A stretch of DNA of 34,946 nucleotides from Butyrivibrio sp. VCD2006. GTDB taxonomy: Bacteria; Bacillota; Clostridia; Lachnospirales; Lachnospiraceae. This document shows, in pieces, positions 16,544-24,580 of this stretch (its first letter is position 1; each line of letters opens with the position of its first letter). Both the position numbers and the translations under genes were made by a program. The stretch lies in NCBI RefSeq assembly GCF_000423925.1, contig NZ_KE384110.1:1-34946 (forward strand), given 5' to 3'. The notes under the pieces were generated by a model. The model ran no database searches. It was not told the origin of the DNA and was given only the letters and a program-made list of their open reading frames with translations.

Positions 16544-16557
16544 TGATAGCGCTAGGA
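16544..16557 (+). promoter_or_regulatory. Candidate cre site (CcpA binding) upstream of the GH13 gene
   Basis: TGATAGCGCTAGGA matches the catabolite-responsive element consensus TGWAARCGYTWNCW at 12 of 14 positions and has the palindromic core AGCGCT. It lies 37 bases before the glycosidase start, where CcpA control of sugar genes is common in Firmicutes. Confidence 0.4.
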
Positions 16558-16593
16558 TAACTAACACTGTAGTCGTTTTTAAGGGGGAAGAAT

Positions 16594-17937
16594 ATGGCAA
16601 GAGATACTTCTAAGAGTTTGCGTAACAAAGTCATGTACCAGATTTTTGTCAGGAATTTCAGCGAGGGTGGAACCTTTAAGGACGTGGTTCCGCAGCTTGA
16701 CAGAATTCGCGACCTTGGCGTTGATATCATTTGGTTTGCGCCAATTCATCCTATCGGAAAAAAGGCCAGGAAGGGTGAGCTTGGATCACCTTATGCAATC
16801 AGTGATTATCGTTCGATCAATCCGGAGTACGGAACAATAGATGACTTTAAGGCAGTTGTTGGTGAGATCCATGCCCGCGGTATGAAGTGCATAATAGACG
16901 TAGTCTACAACCATACATCTCCGGATTCCGTTCTTGCATCTGAGCATCCCGAATGGTTCTATCACAAAGAGGATGGAAGCTTTGGCAATCACGTCGGTGA
17001 CTGGTCGGATATCATCGATCTCGACTACAACAACAGAGAGCTGTGGGACTATCAGGCAGAGACTCTGAAAATGTGGGCAGGGATAGTTGACGGCTTTAGA
17101 TGCGATGTTGCTCCGATTATTCCATTGGAATTCTGGCAGATGGCAAGGGAGGAAGTGGCGACAGTTCGCCCTGACTGCCTGTGGCTCAGCGAATCTGTAG
17201 AGCCTGAGTTTTTACTTGCACTTCGCGAGATGGGGCTTACTGCTCTTTCGGATTCTGAGATATTCCGTGTTTTTGACGTAAGCTATGAATATGATGTTTA
17301 CGGAGATCTTGTAAGCTATGTGACAGGTAGAGGAACTCTTGACGACTATGCCAAAGCTCTTTGCAGACAGGAATACATCTATCCGGACAATTACGTAAAA
17401 CTCCGATTCCTTGAGAATCATGATCAGCCGCGAGCTGCATTTTTGTTCTCAAATGAGAAGAGCCTTAGGAATGTCACGGCGTTCCTGTTCTTCCAAAAGG
17501 GAATGACTCTTTTGTACGCAGGAGAGGAGTACAGCATAAAGCATTTGCCGAGCCTGTTTGATAAGGATGCAGTTAGATGGGACAAATACAGCGTTCCTGC
17601 GGATAGTGTAAAGGGCAACAAGTCCGGCACAAACATGATTTGTGATCCTGCAAAGGACCTTACAGACCTAATAAGGACTCTCTCGGAAATTAAGAGCAAT
17701 GAAATTTTTACCGACAGTACATACACTGTAAATGCAGTTAGCAATAGCATCCTTGTGGCAAAACATAAGAAGGGTGAAATGTGGGCTCTGGGAGTTTTTT
17801 CACTTGACGGAGAACGAGAGGTCATCTGTGTTGATGCCCCTGACGGAACATATAAAAACCTGATAGATGGTAAGAATATTGATGTGGTACATGGGATGAT
17901 AAGAACCTATGGTGTACCGATCATTATTTTACAATAA
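16594..17937 (+). CDS. GH13 alpha-amylase-family glycosidase, cytoplasmic
   Basis: A 447-residue alpha-glucan-active enzyme of family GH13 without a signal peptide, so it acts inside the cell on oligosaccharides or glycogen-type substrates. The conserved regions are visible: DVVYNHT, GFRCDVA with nucleophile Asp171, WLSESVEP with acid/base Glu200, and FLENHDQPR with transition-state Asp277. The domain starts at once (VMYQIFVRNFSEGG) and there is no carbohydrate-binding module. A short C-terminal beta domain follows LLYAGEEYS. AAGGGGGAAG precedes the ATG. The exact specificity (maltodextrin, oligo-1,6-glucoside or sucrose) cannot be determined. It is possibly under catabolite control through the cre-like site upstream. 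Confidence 0.92.
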   Translation: MARDTSKSLRNKVMYQIFVRNFSEGGTFKDVVPQLDRIRDLGVDIIWFAPIHPIGKKARKGELGSPYAISDYRSINPEYGTIDDFKAVVGEIHARGMKCIIDVVYNHTSPDSVLASEHPEWFYHKEDGSFGNHVGDWSDIIDLDYNNRELWDYQAETLKMWAGIVDGFRCDVAPIIPLEFWQMAREEVATVRPDCLWLSESVEPEFLLALREMGLTALSDSEIFRVFDVSYEYDVYGDLVSYVTGRGTLDDYAKALCRQEYIYPDNYVKLRFLENHDQPRAAFLFSNEKSLRNVTAFLFFQKGMTLLYAGEEYSIKHLPSLFDKDAVRWDKYSVPADSVKGNKSGTNMICDPAKDLTDLIRTLSEIKSNEIFTDSTYTVNAVSNSILVAKHKKGEMWALGVFSLDGEREVICVDAPDGTYKNLIDGKNIDVVHGMIRTYGVPIIILQ

Positions 17938-17943
17938 TATTTT

Positions 17944-17973
17944 TTGACCATTTATCCGTATTTTTGATAAAAT
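17944..17973 (+). promoter_or_regulatory. Candidate promoter placing the start site next to the dgkA ATG
   Basis: TTGACC (17944-17949) and TAAAAT (17968-17973) are 18 bases apart. The ATG at 17985 is only 11 bases after the -10 box, so the message would have a leader of a few bases at most. No ribosome binding site is visible before this ATG, which fits a leaderless transcript. Confidence 0.45.
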
Positions 17974-17984
17974 ATAATTGAATT

Positions 17985-18371
17985 ATGGATACACAAAATA
18001 CGAGAAAAAATAAACTTTATAAGAGCTTCGGATATGCGTTTCAGGGCATATTCAATACAATTTTGCATGAGAGAAATATGCAGATTCACTGCGTGGTTAC
18101 GCTACTTGTGGTGATTTTCGGATTTATACTTCATATATCACTTATTGAGTGGCTTTTCTGCCTTGTGCTCTTTGGACTTGTGCTTAGTCTTGAGCTTGTT
18201 AATACAGCCCTTGAAGCTGTGGTTGACCTTGTGACAGAGGAGAGAAAGCCCCTTGCTAAAAAGGCTAAGGACGCTGCTGCCGGAGCTGTTCTGATGAGCG
18301 CCATCATGGCTGCTATCATTGGCGGGATAATCTTTTTCCCAAAACTATATGCATTTTTATTTATTTCATAG
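17985..18371 (+). CDS. dgkA: Diacylglycerol/undecaprenol kinase (prokaryotic DAGK family)
   Basis: A 128-residue integral membrane kinase. In Gram-positive bacteria this family phosphorylates undecaprenol to recycle the lipid carrier for wall synthesis. The signature is strong: FGYAFQGIFNTILHERNMQIH at the N-terminus, two membrane segments, then LVLSLELVNTALEAVVDLVTEERKPLAKKAKDAAAGAVL with the catalytic Glu and Asp residues, and a final membrane helix. Length fits the family (about 120-140). There is no clear ribosome site; see the promoter entry for the likely leaderless start. It is followed by the small coiled-coil protein and the AarF kinase on the same strand. Confidence 0.93.
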   Translation: MDTQNTRKNKLYKSFGYAFQGIFNTILHERNMQIHCVVTLLVVIFGFILHISLIEWLFCLVLFGLVLSLELVNTALEAVVDLVTEERKPLAKKAKDAAAGAVLMSAIMAAIIGGIIFFPKLYAFLFIS

Positions 18372-18435
18372 AGAGCGCATAGAGCTCCGGACTGGAATAA
18401 TTAAAAATATACATTTTTTATGAGGAGGTTTCATT

Positions 18436-18723
18436 ATGGACACAATTACAGACGGACTTAAAAAGCTGCTTCTTGCAGGAGTTGGAGCTGTCGCTCTCAC
18501 TACAGAGAAGGCAGGTGAACTTCTCGATGAGATGGTTGAAAAGGGCGAAATAACCGTTGCGCAGGGCAAGGCTCTTAATCAGGAGCTTAAGCGCACAGTC
18601 AAGGAGAATACAGGTAAGAAGGAAGAGGAAAAAAAGGATCTTTCCAAGGTTGTTGAGGGACTTTCTGCTGACGAGCTTGCAAAATTAAAAGAGCTGATCC
18701 AGGCAGCAGAGAGTAAAGAGTGA
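18436..18723 (+). CDS. Small phasin-like coiled-coil protein
   Basis: A 95-residue cytoplasmic protein: a hydrophobic N-terminal helix (LKKLLLAGVGAVALTTEKAGELLDEMV), a charged middle, and a long Lys/Glu-rich helical tail. It resembles the phasin/PhaF-like small proteins often encoded beside AarF/UbiB kinases. A good TGAGGAGG site precedes the ATG, and the AarF gene begins 6 bases after its stop, so the two are surely co-translated. The N-terminal helix could sit on a membrane or lipid surface. The role is inferred to be a partner of the kinase. No PHA synthesis genes are present. Confidence 0.75.
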   Translation: MDTITDGLKKLLLAGVGAVALTTEKAGELLDEMVEKGEITVAQGKALNQELKRTVKENTGKKEEEKKDLSKVVEGLSADELAKLKELIQAAESKE

Positions 18724-18728
18724 TATAA

Positions 18729-20468
18729 ATGGCTGATTTGACTGATCTTGTCGGTAAGATGAGGCAGGTTGCTGACGCTCAGGCTGATAAAGCTGAGGCT
18801 GAAAAAAACGCAGACGCTTCAAAGGAGACCGACAAACAAAGAAGCGCGGAGGACAGCGCAAGACTTAAGGAGATAAAAGCTGTCCTTGTAAGAAACAAGA
18901 TCACAAGGGGGATTTCACCTGAAAAGCTCAGAATAATCTTAGAGGAGCTTGGATCCACCTATATTAAGCTTGGGCAGATAATGTCTATGCATTCTGACAT
19001 TCTGCCGAAGCGCTATTGTGATGAGCTCGCCAAGCTCAATTTCGATGTGCCGCCAATGCCATTTGGTGAAGTTGTGGAGATTATCGAGGAGTCCTACGAG
19101 TGCCCCTATACGGATATTTTTGAGTGGATCGATGAAAAGACTCTCGGCTCAGCTTCCATTGCTCAGGTTCACAGAGCAAAGCTCAAAGATATTTCCTCTG
19201 AAAACGGCATAGAGGATGTAATAATCAAGGTTCAGCGCAGAGGTGTTTACGATTTAATGAGGCGTGACATCAGCCTTTTGCACAGACTTGTGAAGCTTAT
19301 GCCTCCTGTGGGTGATATCAAGAATATAGTCGATCTTGATATGGTCCTTGACGAGATGTGGGCCGTAGCAAAAGAGGAGATGGACTTTTTTCAGGAAGCC
19401 TGCAATATGGCTGAATTTGCAAGGAACAATAAGGATGTCCGTTATGTAGGCTGTCCAAAAATGTTCCACGAGTACTCCACTGACAAGGTCCTTGTGATGG
19501 AGTATATCGACGGCTGTTCCATAAATGATGTGGAGTACCTGACTGCACATGGCTATGACCTCGATGAGATCGGAGAAAAATTCGTCAACAACTTTATTAA
19601 GCAGGTAATGAATGATGGATTTTTCCACGCAGATCCTCATCCCGGTAATGTCAAAGTAAGAGATGGCAAGATAATTTGGATAGACATGGGCATGATGGGA
19701 AGGCTCTCGGAGAGAGACAGGCGGCTCATGGTGAGAGGTGTTCGCGGAATTGCTCTCCGTGATATTCAGGGAGTTGTAAATGCAGTTCTTGATCTTGGAC
19801 AGGTGAGCGGAACTCCTGACAGAGAGAAGCTTTATGTAGCCATTAAGGGCTTTATTGATCAGTATGGTTCAGTGTCCTTTGGAAGTCTCGACATAGCTGC
19901 TGCGCTCCAGTGTCTCATGGACATAATGAAGGACAACGGAATCGCACTTCCGCACGGCATGACTCTTCTTTGCAGAGGACTTGCGCACATGCAGGGAGTT
20001 CTCGCTGAGATAAGCCCCGAGATAAATATGATGCAGATTGCCAGTGCGAGAATCATGGATGACTATATAGAGAATCTTGATATCCGCGATGAAATGATGA
20101 AATATGGCAGAGCTCTTTACAGAGCTGCGGACAAGGGCATTGAAATTCCGGCTCTTACAGCCCAGGCTATGAAGGAATACCTGGCAGGACAGAGCAAGCT
20201 GAATATTACAATAAACTCTTCAAAAGAGGTAAATGAACTGATATATTCATCGATCAGGAATGTGGTCATTGGCCTTGGAGTTGCCGCACTTCTTATTTCA
20301 TCAAGCGTTATGTGCACCACGGATATGAAGCCGGAGATTTTCGGAATACCACTTTTTGGAGCGCTTGGCTTTTCCTTTGCACTTGTAGTCAGCGGTTTTC
20401 TCGTAATAAGGAACATCGCATTGAAAATTGCGGCGAGAAGACGGTATAGAAAGAGAAGAAAATCATGA
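18729..20468 (+). CDS. AarF/UbiB/ABC1 (ADCK-like) atypical kinase
   Basis: A 579-residue member of the UbiB family of atypical protein-kinase-like ATPases, linked in other organisms to quinone or isoprenoid lipid metabolism. Seen: the KxGQ motif in STYIKLGQIMSMHSDILP (about residue 80), the Ala-rich loop LGSASIAQVHRAKL, the ATP-binding Lys in VIIKVQRRG, the catalytic NDGFFHADPHPGN (about 300) and the metal-binding IWIDMGMMG. The C-terminus has two membrane helices (NVVIGLGVAALLISSSVMC and IFGIPLFGALGFSFALVVSGF), typical of the family. An anaerobic Lachnospiraceae member would not make ubiquinone, so another prenyl lipid is likely. The undecaprenol-kinase neighbour fits that idea. Confidence 0.93.
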   Translation: MADLTDLVGKMRQVADAQADKAEAEKNADASKETDKQRSAEDSARLKEIKAVLVRNKITRGISPEKLRIILEELGSTYIKLGQIMSMHSDILPKRYCDELAKLNFDVPPMPFGEVVEIIEESYECPYTDIFEWIDEKTLGSASIAQVHRAKLKDISSENGIEDVIIKVQRRGVYDLMRRDISLLHRLVKLMPPVGDIKNIVDLDMVLDEMWAVAKEEMDFFQEACNMAEFARNNKDVRYVGCPKMFHEYSTDKVLVMEYIDGCSINDVEYLTAHGYDLDEIGEKFVNNFIKQVMNDGFFHADPHPGNVKVRDGKIIWIDMGMMGRLSERDRRLMVRGVRGIALRDIQGVVNAVLDLGQVSGTPDREKLYVAIKGFIDQYGSVSFGSLDIAAALQCLMDIMKDNGIALPHGMTLLCRGLAHMQGVLAEISPEINMMQIASARIMDDYIENLDIRDEMMKYGRALYRAADKGIEIPALTAQAMKEYLAGQSKLNITINSSKEVNELIYSSIRNVVIGLGVAALLISSSVMCTTDMKPEIFGIPLFGALGFSFALVVSGFLVIRNIALKIAARRRYRKRRKS

Positions 20469-20475
20469 ATAATAA

Positions 20476-20510
20476 AAAAGAGAACCTCGCGGTGAGGTTC
20501 TCTTTTCTGT
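20476..20510. terminator. Bidirectional terminator between convergent genes
   Basis: AAAAGAGAACCTC and GAGGTTCTCTTTT pair perfectly (13 bp) around a 5-nt loop, with A and T runs at both sides. It serves the AarF gene (plus) and the small secreted protein gene (minus). Confidence 0.9.
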
Positions 20511-20518
20511 TTCAAAAA

Positions 20519-20956
20519 TCACTTGAATTTCTCGTATACTAATTTGCCGTTCTTGCATTCAAAAAGCTTTACGCCTTTGGATTTTACAATGTATCTTACG
20601 CTGGCCTTCTTGATTCCGGCCTTCTTTGCGTTCTTTTTAACTACAAGAGAAGCATTTTTAAATCCATCAACAGTTTCCTGATACTTGTCAGGCATCATTG
20701 ATTTAAGCATTGAAAAGGCGCCTTCGCCAAGCTTGGTGTTAAGAACAACAGTGAAGTTGTAGGTGTTGCCCTTTTTCTTGAAGCTGATCTTGTAGCTTCC
20801 TATTGTGGTCTGAAATTTATTCCCCTTATTAACCTTCTTGCAAAAGCTCTGGGCCTTTGCGTCTGTACTTGCCGCACTTACAGGAACACCTGCTGTGCCA
20901 AACATCATCATAAATGCAAGCATAAGTGATAATGCCTTCAACATTACTTTCTCCAT
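20519..20956 (-). CDS. Small secreted protein of unknown function
   Basis: A 145-residue exported protein. The signal peptide is clear (LKALSLMLAFMMMFGTAGVPVSAAS, cleavage after VSA). The mature part is basic and probably beta-rich: KFQTTIGSYKISFKKKGNTYNFTVVLN, then a helical section (AFSMLKSMMPDKYQETVDGFKNASLVVKKNAKKAGIKKASVRYIV) and a final FECKNGKLVYEKF. One cysteine occurs in each half. GGAGG lies 10 bases before the ATG. I do not recognise a named family. The Lys-rich style is common among secreted proteins of this group. Confidence 0.82.
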   Translation of the reverse strand: MEKVMLKALSLMLAFMMMFGTAGVPVSAASTDAKAQSFCKKVNKGNKFQTTIGSYKISFKKKGNTYNFTVVLNTKLGEGAFSMLKSMMPDKYQETVDGFKNASLVVKKNAKKAGIKKASVRYIVKSKGVKLFECKNGKLVYEKFK

Positions 20957-21277
20957 ACTTAGTTCCCTCCTGAAATATTATGTAGTTAATGGCGCGACTA
21001 TCGTGACTTTTATCGTGCCATGAGCTTTTATTTTATTACCGATAATGCAGATTGTCCAGTACGCTTCGCGTTTCTGAGTGGTTCATAATCAGTTAGTTTT
21101 TTGACCTGAGAGAAACTAAATTTGATTTAGGATTGCAAAATTAATCAATATTTTATAACCTGACCCCTTTTAAAACCTTGATATAAACTGAGATTTTTAG
21201 TAGAATGCCATTGTAGTGCGTAGTAAACGATAAAAATTTATCATACTATAGTAAACACTAACAATAAGGAGGTACTT
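20957..21277 (+). promoter_or_regulatory. Divergent intergenic region with promoter for the GGGtGRT operon
   Basis: A good promoter is seen: TTGATA (21178-21183), 17-base spacer, TAGAAT (21201-21206). Between it and the start lie two copies of TAGTAAAC (21221-21228 and 21249-21256) enclosing a GATAAA/TTTATC inverted repeat, a plausible operator placed just after the transcription start. AAGGAGG precedes the ATG at 21278. The rest of this 320-base stretch holds no gene that I can see. Confidence 0.6.
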
Positions 21278-21970
21278 ATGATTTACTCAACAGAGGTAAA
21301 AAATATGTGTCCCATCACACAAGGGGTACATCATGGTGCTGCTCCCATTCCTGAAGAAGCAAAATGGGTTCAGTCCAAAGAGATTAAGGACATTTCCGGT
21401 TATACACATGGTATCGGCTGGTGTGCTCCTCAGCAGGGTGGCTGTAAGCTTTCCCTGAACGTTAAGGATGGTATCATCCAGGAGGCACTTGTAGAGACTA
21501 TCGGATGCTCCGGTATGACTCATTCAGCAGCTATGGCAGCTGAGATTCTTCCCGGTCTTACAGTTCTTGAAGCGCTCAATACAGACCTTGTATGTGACGC
21601 TATCAACACAGCTATGAGAGAGCTGTTCCTTCAGATTGTTTATGGCAGAACACAGTCTGCATTCTCAGAGGATGGACTTCAGATTGGTGCCGGCCTTGAG
21701 GATCTTGGTAAGGGATCACGTTCAATGGTTGGTACTACATATGGTACACTTGACAAGGGACCTCGTTATCTTGAGCTTACTGATGGTTACATCACAGATC
21801 TTGCTCTTGACGAGAACGACGAGATTATTGGATATAAGTATGTTAACTTTGGAAAGATGATGGACTTCATCAAGGCCGGTGACGATGCTAACACAGCTAT
21901 CGAGAAGGCTAAGGGCCAGTATGGTCGTGTAGCTGACGCTGCTAAGTTCATCGATCCCAGAAAACAGTGA
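21278..21970 (+). CDS. NifU/IscU-like iron-sulfur scaffold-type protein
   Basis: A 230-residue cytoplasmic protein with NifU/IscU-like features: cysteines at CAPQQGGCKL and ETIGCSGMTHSAAMAAEIL, the second being the scaffold-type GCSGMT motif. The IscU fold binds a nascent Fe-S cluster through such Cys residues. The protein is longer than IscU, with a C-terminal extension (GLEDLGKGSRSMVGTTYG...DDANTAIEKAKGQYGRVADAAKFID) not found in ordinary scaffolds. It is paired with the GGGtGRT gene 22 bases downstream, an arrangement I recall from other Clostridia. Strong ribosome site and codon use favouring GGT/GCT/CTT suggest high expression. No cysteine desulfurase is nearby, so its cluster source is unknown. 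Confidence 0.82.
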   Translation: MIYSTEVKNMCPITQGVHHGAAPIPEEAKWVQSKEIKDISGYTHGIGWCAPQQGGCKLSLNVKDGIIQEALVETIGCSGMTHSAAMAAEILPGLTVLEALNTDLVCDAINTAMRELFLQIVYGRTQSAFSEDGLQIGAGLEDLGKGSRSMVGTTYGTLDKGPRYLELTDGYITDLALDENDEIIGYKYVNFGKMMDFIKAGDDANTAIEKAKGQYGRVADAAKFIDPRKQ

Positions 21971-21992
21971 TAAAGGTAAGGAGGAAAATATA

Positions 21993-23012
21993 ATGGCTTT
22001 ATTTGAATCATATGAAAGAAGAGAGCCCCAGATCCTGGCTTGCCTTAAGGAGTATGGAATCTCTTCTATCGAAGAATGTAAAGATATTACAATGGCAGCA
22101 GGCATTGACGTATATAGCCTCATCGAGGGTATTCAGCCTATCTGCTTTGAGAACGCTAAGTGGGCTTACACAGTAGGTGCTGCTATCGCTATTAAGAAGA
22201 ACTGCCGCAAGGCTGCTGACGCTGCTGCAGCTATCGGTATCGGTCTTCAGGCTTTCTGCATCCCCGGTTCTGTTGCAGACCGTCGTAAGGTTGGCCTTGG
22301 ACATGGTAACCTTGGTAAGATGCTTCTTGAAGAGGATACAGAGTGCTTCGCATTCCTTGCAGGTCACGAGTCATTCGCAGCTGCTGAGGGTGCTATCGGT
22401 ATCGCTGAGAAGGCTAACAAGGTTCGTACAAAGCCTCTTCGCGTTATCCTTAACGGTCTTGGAAAAGACGCAGCACAGATCATTTCCCGTATCAACGGCT
22501 TTACATATGTAGAGACAAAGTACAACTACTTCACAGGTGAGGTAGAGGAAGTATTCAGAAAGTGCTACTCAAAGGATGCAAATTCACCTCGTGCAAAGGT
22601 TAACTGCTACGGCGCTAACGATGTACAGGAAGGTGTTGCTATCATGTGGAAGGAGAACGTTGACGTTTCTATCACAGGTAACTCAACCAATCCTACAAGA
22701 TTCCAGCATCCCGTTGCAGGTACTTACAAGAAGGAGCGTACTGAGGCTGGTAAGAAGTACTTCTCAGTTGCTTCAGGTGGTGGTACCGGACGTACACTTC
22801 ATCCCGATAACATGGCAGCAGGTCCTGCTTCCTACGGTATGACAGATACTATGGGTCGTATGCACTCTGACGCTCAGTTTGCCGGATCTTCTTCAGTTCC
22901 TGCACACGTTGAGATGATGGGTCTTATCGGCGCTGGTAACAACCCGATGGTTGGTATGACTGTTTCCACAGCCGTTTCCATCGAGGAAGCTGCTAAAGCT
23001 GGTAAGTTTTGA
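21993..23012 (+). CDS. GGGtGRT protein (family of unknown function)
   Basis: A 339-residue cytoplasmic protein that carries the motif naming the family, VASGGGTGRTLHPDNMAAGPASYGMTDTMGR, near residues 252-282. Other marks: LGHGNLGKMLLEEDTECFAFLAGHESFAAAEGAIG and a Gly-rich end (GLIGAGNNPMVGMTVSTAVSIEEA). The glycine loops suggest nucleotide or cofactor binding, but no reaction is established that I know of. GGAGG precedes the ATG. It is the second gene of an operon with the NifU-like protein, and a terminator follows. Codon bias is that of a highly expressed gene, suggesting a basic anaerobic function, possibly Fe-S related by association. Confidence 0.88.
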   Translation: MALFESYERREPQILACLKEYGISSIEECKDITMAAGIDVYSLIEGIQPICFENAKWAYTVGAAIAIKKNCRKAADAAAAIGIGLQAFCIPGSVADRRKVGLGHGNLGKMLLEEDTECFAFLAGHESFAAAEGAIGIAEKANKVRTKPLRVILNGLGKDAAQIISRINGFTYVETKYNYFTGEVEEVFRKCYSKDANSPRAKVNCYGANDVQEGVAIMWKENVDVSITGNSTNPTRFQHPVAGTYKKERTEAGKKYFSVASGGGTGRTLHPDNMAAGPASYGMTDTMGRMHSDAQFAGSSSVPAHVEMMGLIGAGNNPMVGMTVSTAVSIEEAAKAGKF

Positions 23013-23065
23013 CTTCCTCTTTGAAACTTGACGAGGTCTTATCGAAATAAATAATATTATTCACA

Positions 23066-23100
23066 GGCCACTTAGATTTTTGTCTAGGTGGCCGTTTTTT
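23066..23100 (+). terminator. Rho-independent terminator of the GGGtGRT operon
   Basis: GGCCACTTAGA pairs with TCTAGGTGGCC (one G-U), 6-nt loop, followed by GTTTTTT. Confidence 0.9.
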
Positions 23101-23149
23101 ATGATATAATCTTATGAGGTATGATGTTTAGTTTTATATGGAGGAGTTT

Positions 23150-24517
23150 ATGAGACTATCTAAGAAATTCTTAGCAGGCCTTTTGTCTGCTACTTTACTT
23201 TTTACGGCAGTACCTTCTATTAATGCGAGTGCTGCTAAGGTCAATTATCCCGGTACCTATACAAAACGAATAACAATTGAGAGGGTTAAACCCACTCAGA
23301 CAAGTCCGCTGGATTTAATTCTTAATCCTTCGGTTACTGATGGCAATGCTGAGGTGGAGCCCCAGTCAGAGACAGTTCGTGTCATGACGGGAATGATGTT
23401 CTCCATTGCGGCTACCAGATACGGCACCGAGATCAAAACATCTAAAAATAAATCACAATTCAAATTCAAGAGTTCAAATAAGAAAGTTGCCAAGGTTACT
23501 ACAAAGGGTGTGGTAACTACACTTAAGGCGGGTAAATGTGATATCACTATCACCAATAAAAAGGATGGAACCAAGTTCGTTCTTCATCTTAACGTAGCTA
23601 AGACCGTAAAGGTCAGCAGTATAAAACTCAATATCAAGAATAAAAAGATAAAGACAGAAGATATTGAGGACGAGACTTTTCAGCTTACAGCAAAGGTAAA
23701 GCCTAAAAAGTACGAGGCTGTACCTGTTCGCTGGGGAACAACCAATGATTCTGTTGCTACTGTAAATGAGAGAGGACTTGTTACTATAGAGGGATATGGC
23801 GAATGTCAGATTTACTGCAAGGCAGGTTCAAACAACAAGACAGCATACTGCAAGGTGAAGGTAATTAACCCCAATGCACCTGCTGATAGTAACAATGGTG
23901 GTTATGGAGCTTCACTTACATACAGAACAGGAAAACTTGTAGATATTTCAAGTCACAATACAGTAAATGACTGGTCAACACTTAAACAGAAGTGTGACGG
24001 TGTTATCATCCGTGTTGGTTATCGCGGATATGAGACAGGCAATATCGTTGAAGACACCAAGTTCAGAAGCAATGTTTACAACTGTCAGCAATATGGTATT
24101 CCTTACTCCTTCTATTTCTGGACCACAGCAACCAATGAAGCTGAAGGTGCAGAGGAAGGTAACTGGATTGCCAATACCATAAGCGGACTTAACATATCAA
24201 TGCCCGTATTTATCGATGTAGAGAGCAGCGGAACAGGCAGAGGAAGATCCGATAACCTCAATAAGGCTCAGAGAACATCAGCTGTAAGAGCTGCAGTTCA
24301 GCAGCTTAATAACAGAGGTGTAACCGGTGGCGTTTATTCTTCCACATGGTGGTTCGAAAACAATCTTGATATGAGCCAGATTTCATGTCCTCTCTGGGTT
24401 GCAGATTATCGCGGATACTGCGGATACCAGGGTGGAAAGTTTGCATGGCAGTATACATCAAGTGCAACAGGCTTCGGCGTTGCAAACAGATGTGATGTAT
24501 CCGAGTGGTACCAGTAA
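23150..24517 (+). CDS. Secreted GH25 muramidase with BIG2-like domains
   Basis: A 455-residue exported peptidoglycan hydrolase. Order: signal peptide (residues 1-29, FLAGLLSATLLFTAVPSINASAA), two bacterial Ig-like (BIG2) repeats (about 70-155 with SSNKKVAKVTTKGVVTTLKAG, and 155-240 with NDSVATVNERGLVTIEGYG), a short linker, and a GH25 lysozyme domain (about 262-455). GH25 catalytic residues are present: the first Asp in LVDISSHN (Asp265) and the DxE pair in FIDVES (Asp356, Glu358). It would cut the MurNAc-GlcNAc bond in cell-wall turnover or division. GGAGG at 23140-23144 favours the ATG at 23150 over the one at 23138. A TATAAT at 23104-23109 just past the terminator may be its -10 box. Confidence 0.92.
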   Translation: MRLSKKFLAGLLSATLLFTAVPSINASAAKVNYPGTYTKRITIERVKPTQTSPLDLILNPSVTDGNAEVEPQSETVRVMTGMMFSIAATRYGTEIKTSKNKSQFKFKSSNKKVAKVTTKGVVTTLKAGKCDITITNKKDGTKFVLHLNVAKTVKVSSIKLNIKNKKIKTEDIEDETFQLTAKVKPKKYEAVPVRWGTTNDSVATVNERGLVTIEGYGECQIYCKAGSNNKTAYCKVKVINPNAPADSNNGGYGASLTYRTGKLVDISSHNTVNDWSTLKQKCDGVIIRVGYRGYETGNIVEDTKFRSNVYNCQQYGIPYSFYFWTTATNEAEGAEEGNWIANTISGLNISMPVFIDVESSGTGRGRSDNLNKAQRTSAVRAAVQQLNNRGVTGGVYSSTWWFENNLDMSQISCPLWVADYRGYCGYQGGKFAWQYTSSATGFGVANRCDVSEWYQ

Positions 24518-24550
24518 AATTTTTACATGGGGGGAGCAATTATTACTTTG

Positions 24551-24580
24551 ATGAAAAAAAGAGGAGCGATGATACAATGA
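24551..24580 (+). other. Possible 9-codon upstream reading frame coupled to the AAA+ gene
   Basis: After a GGGGGGAG site, an ATG at 24551 opens a frame encoding MKKRGAMIQ that ends in TGA overlapping the next start (ATGA at 24577-24580). It could be a leader that couples ribosomes into the AAA+ gene, since that start's own GAGGAG lies inside it. Small size means chance is possible. Confidence 0.35.
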
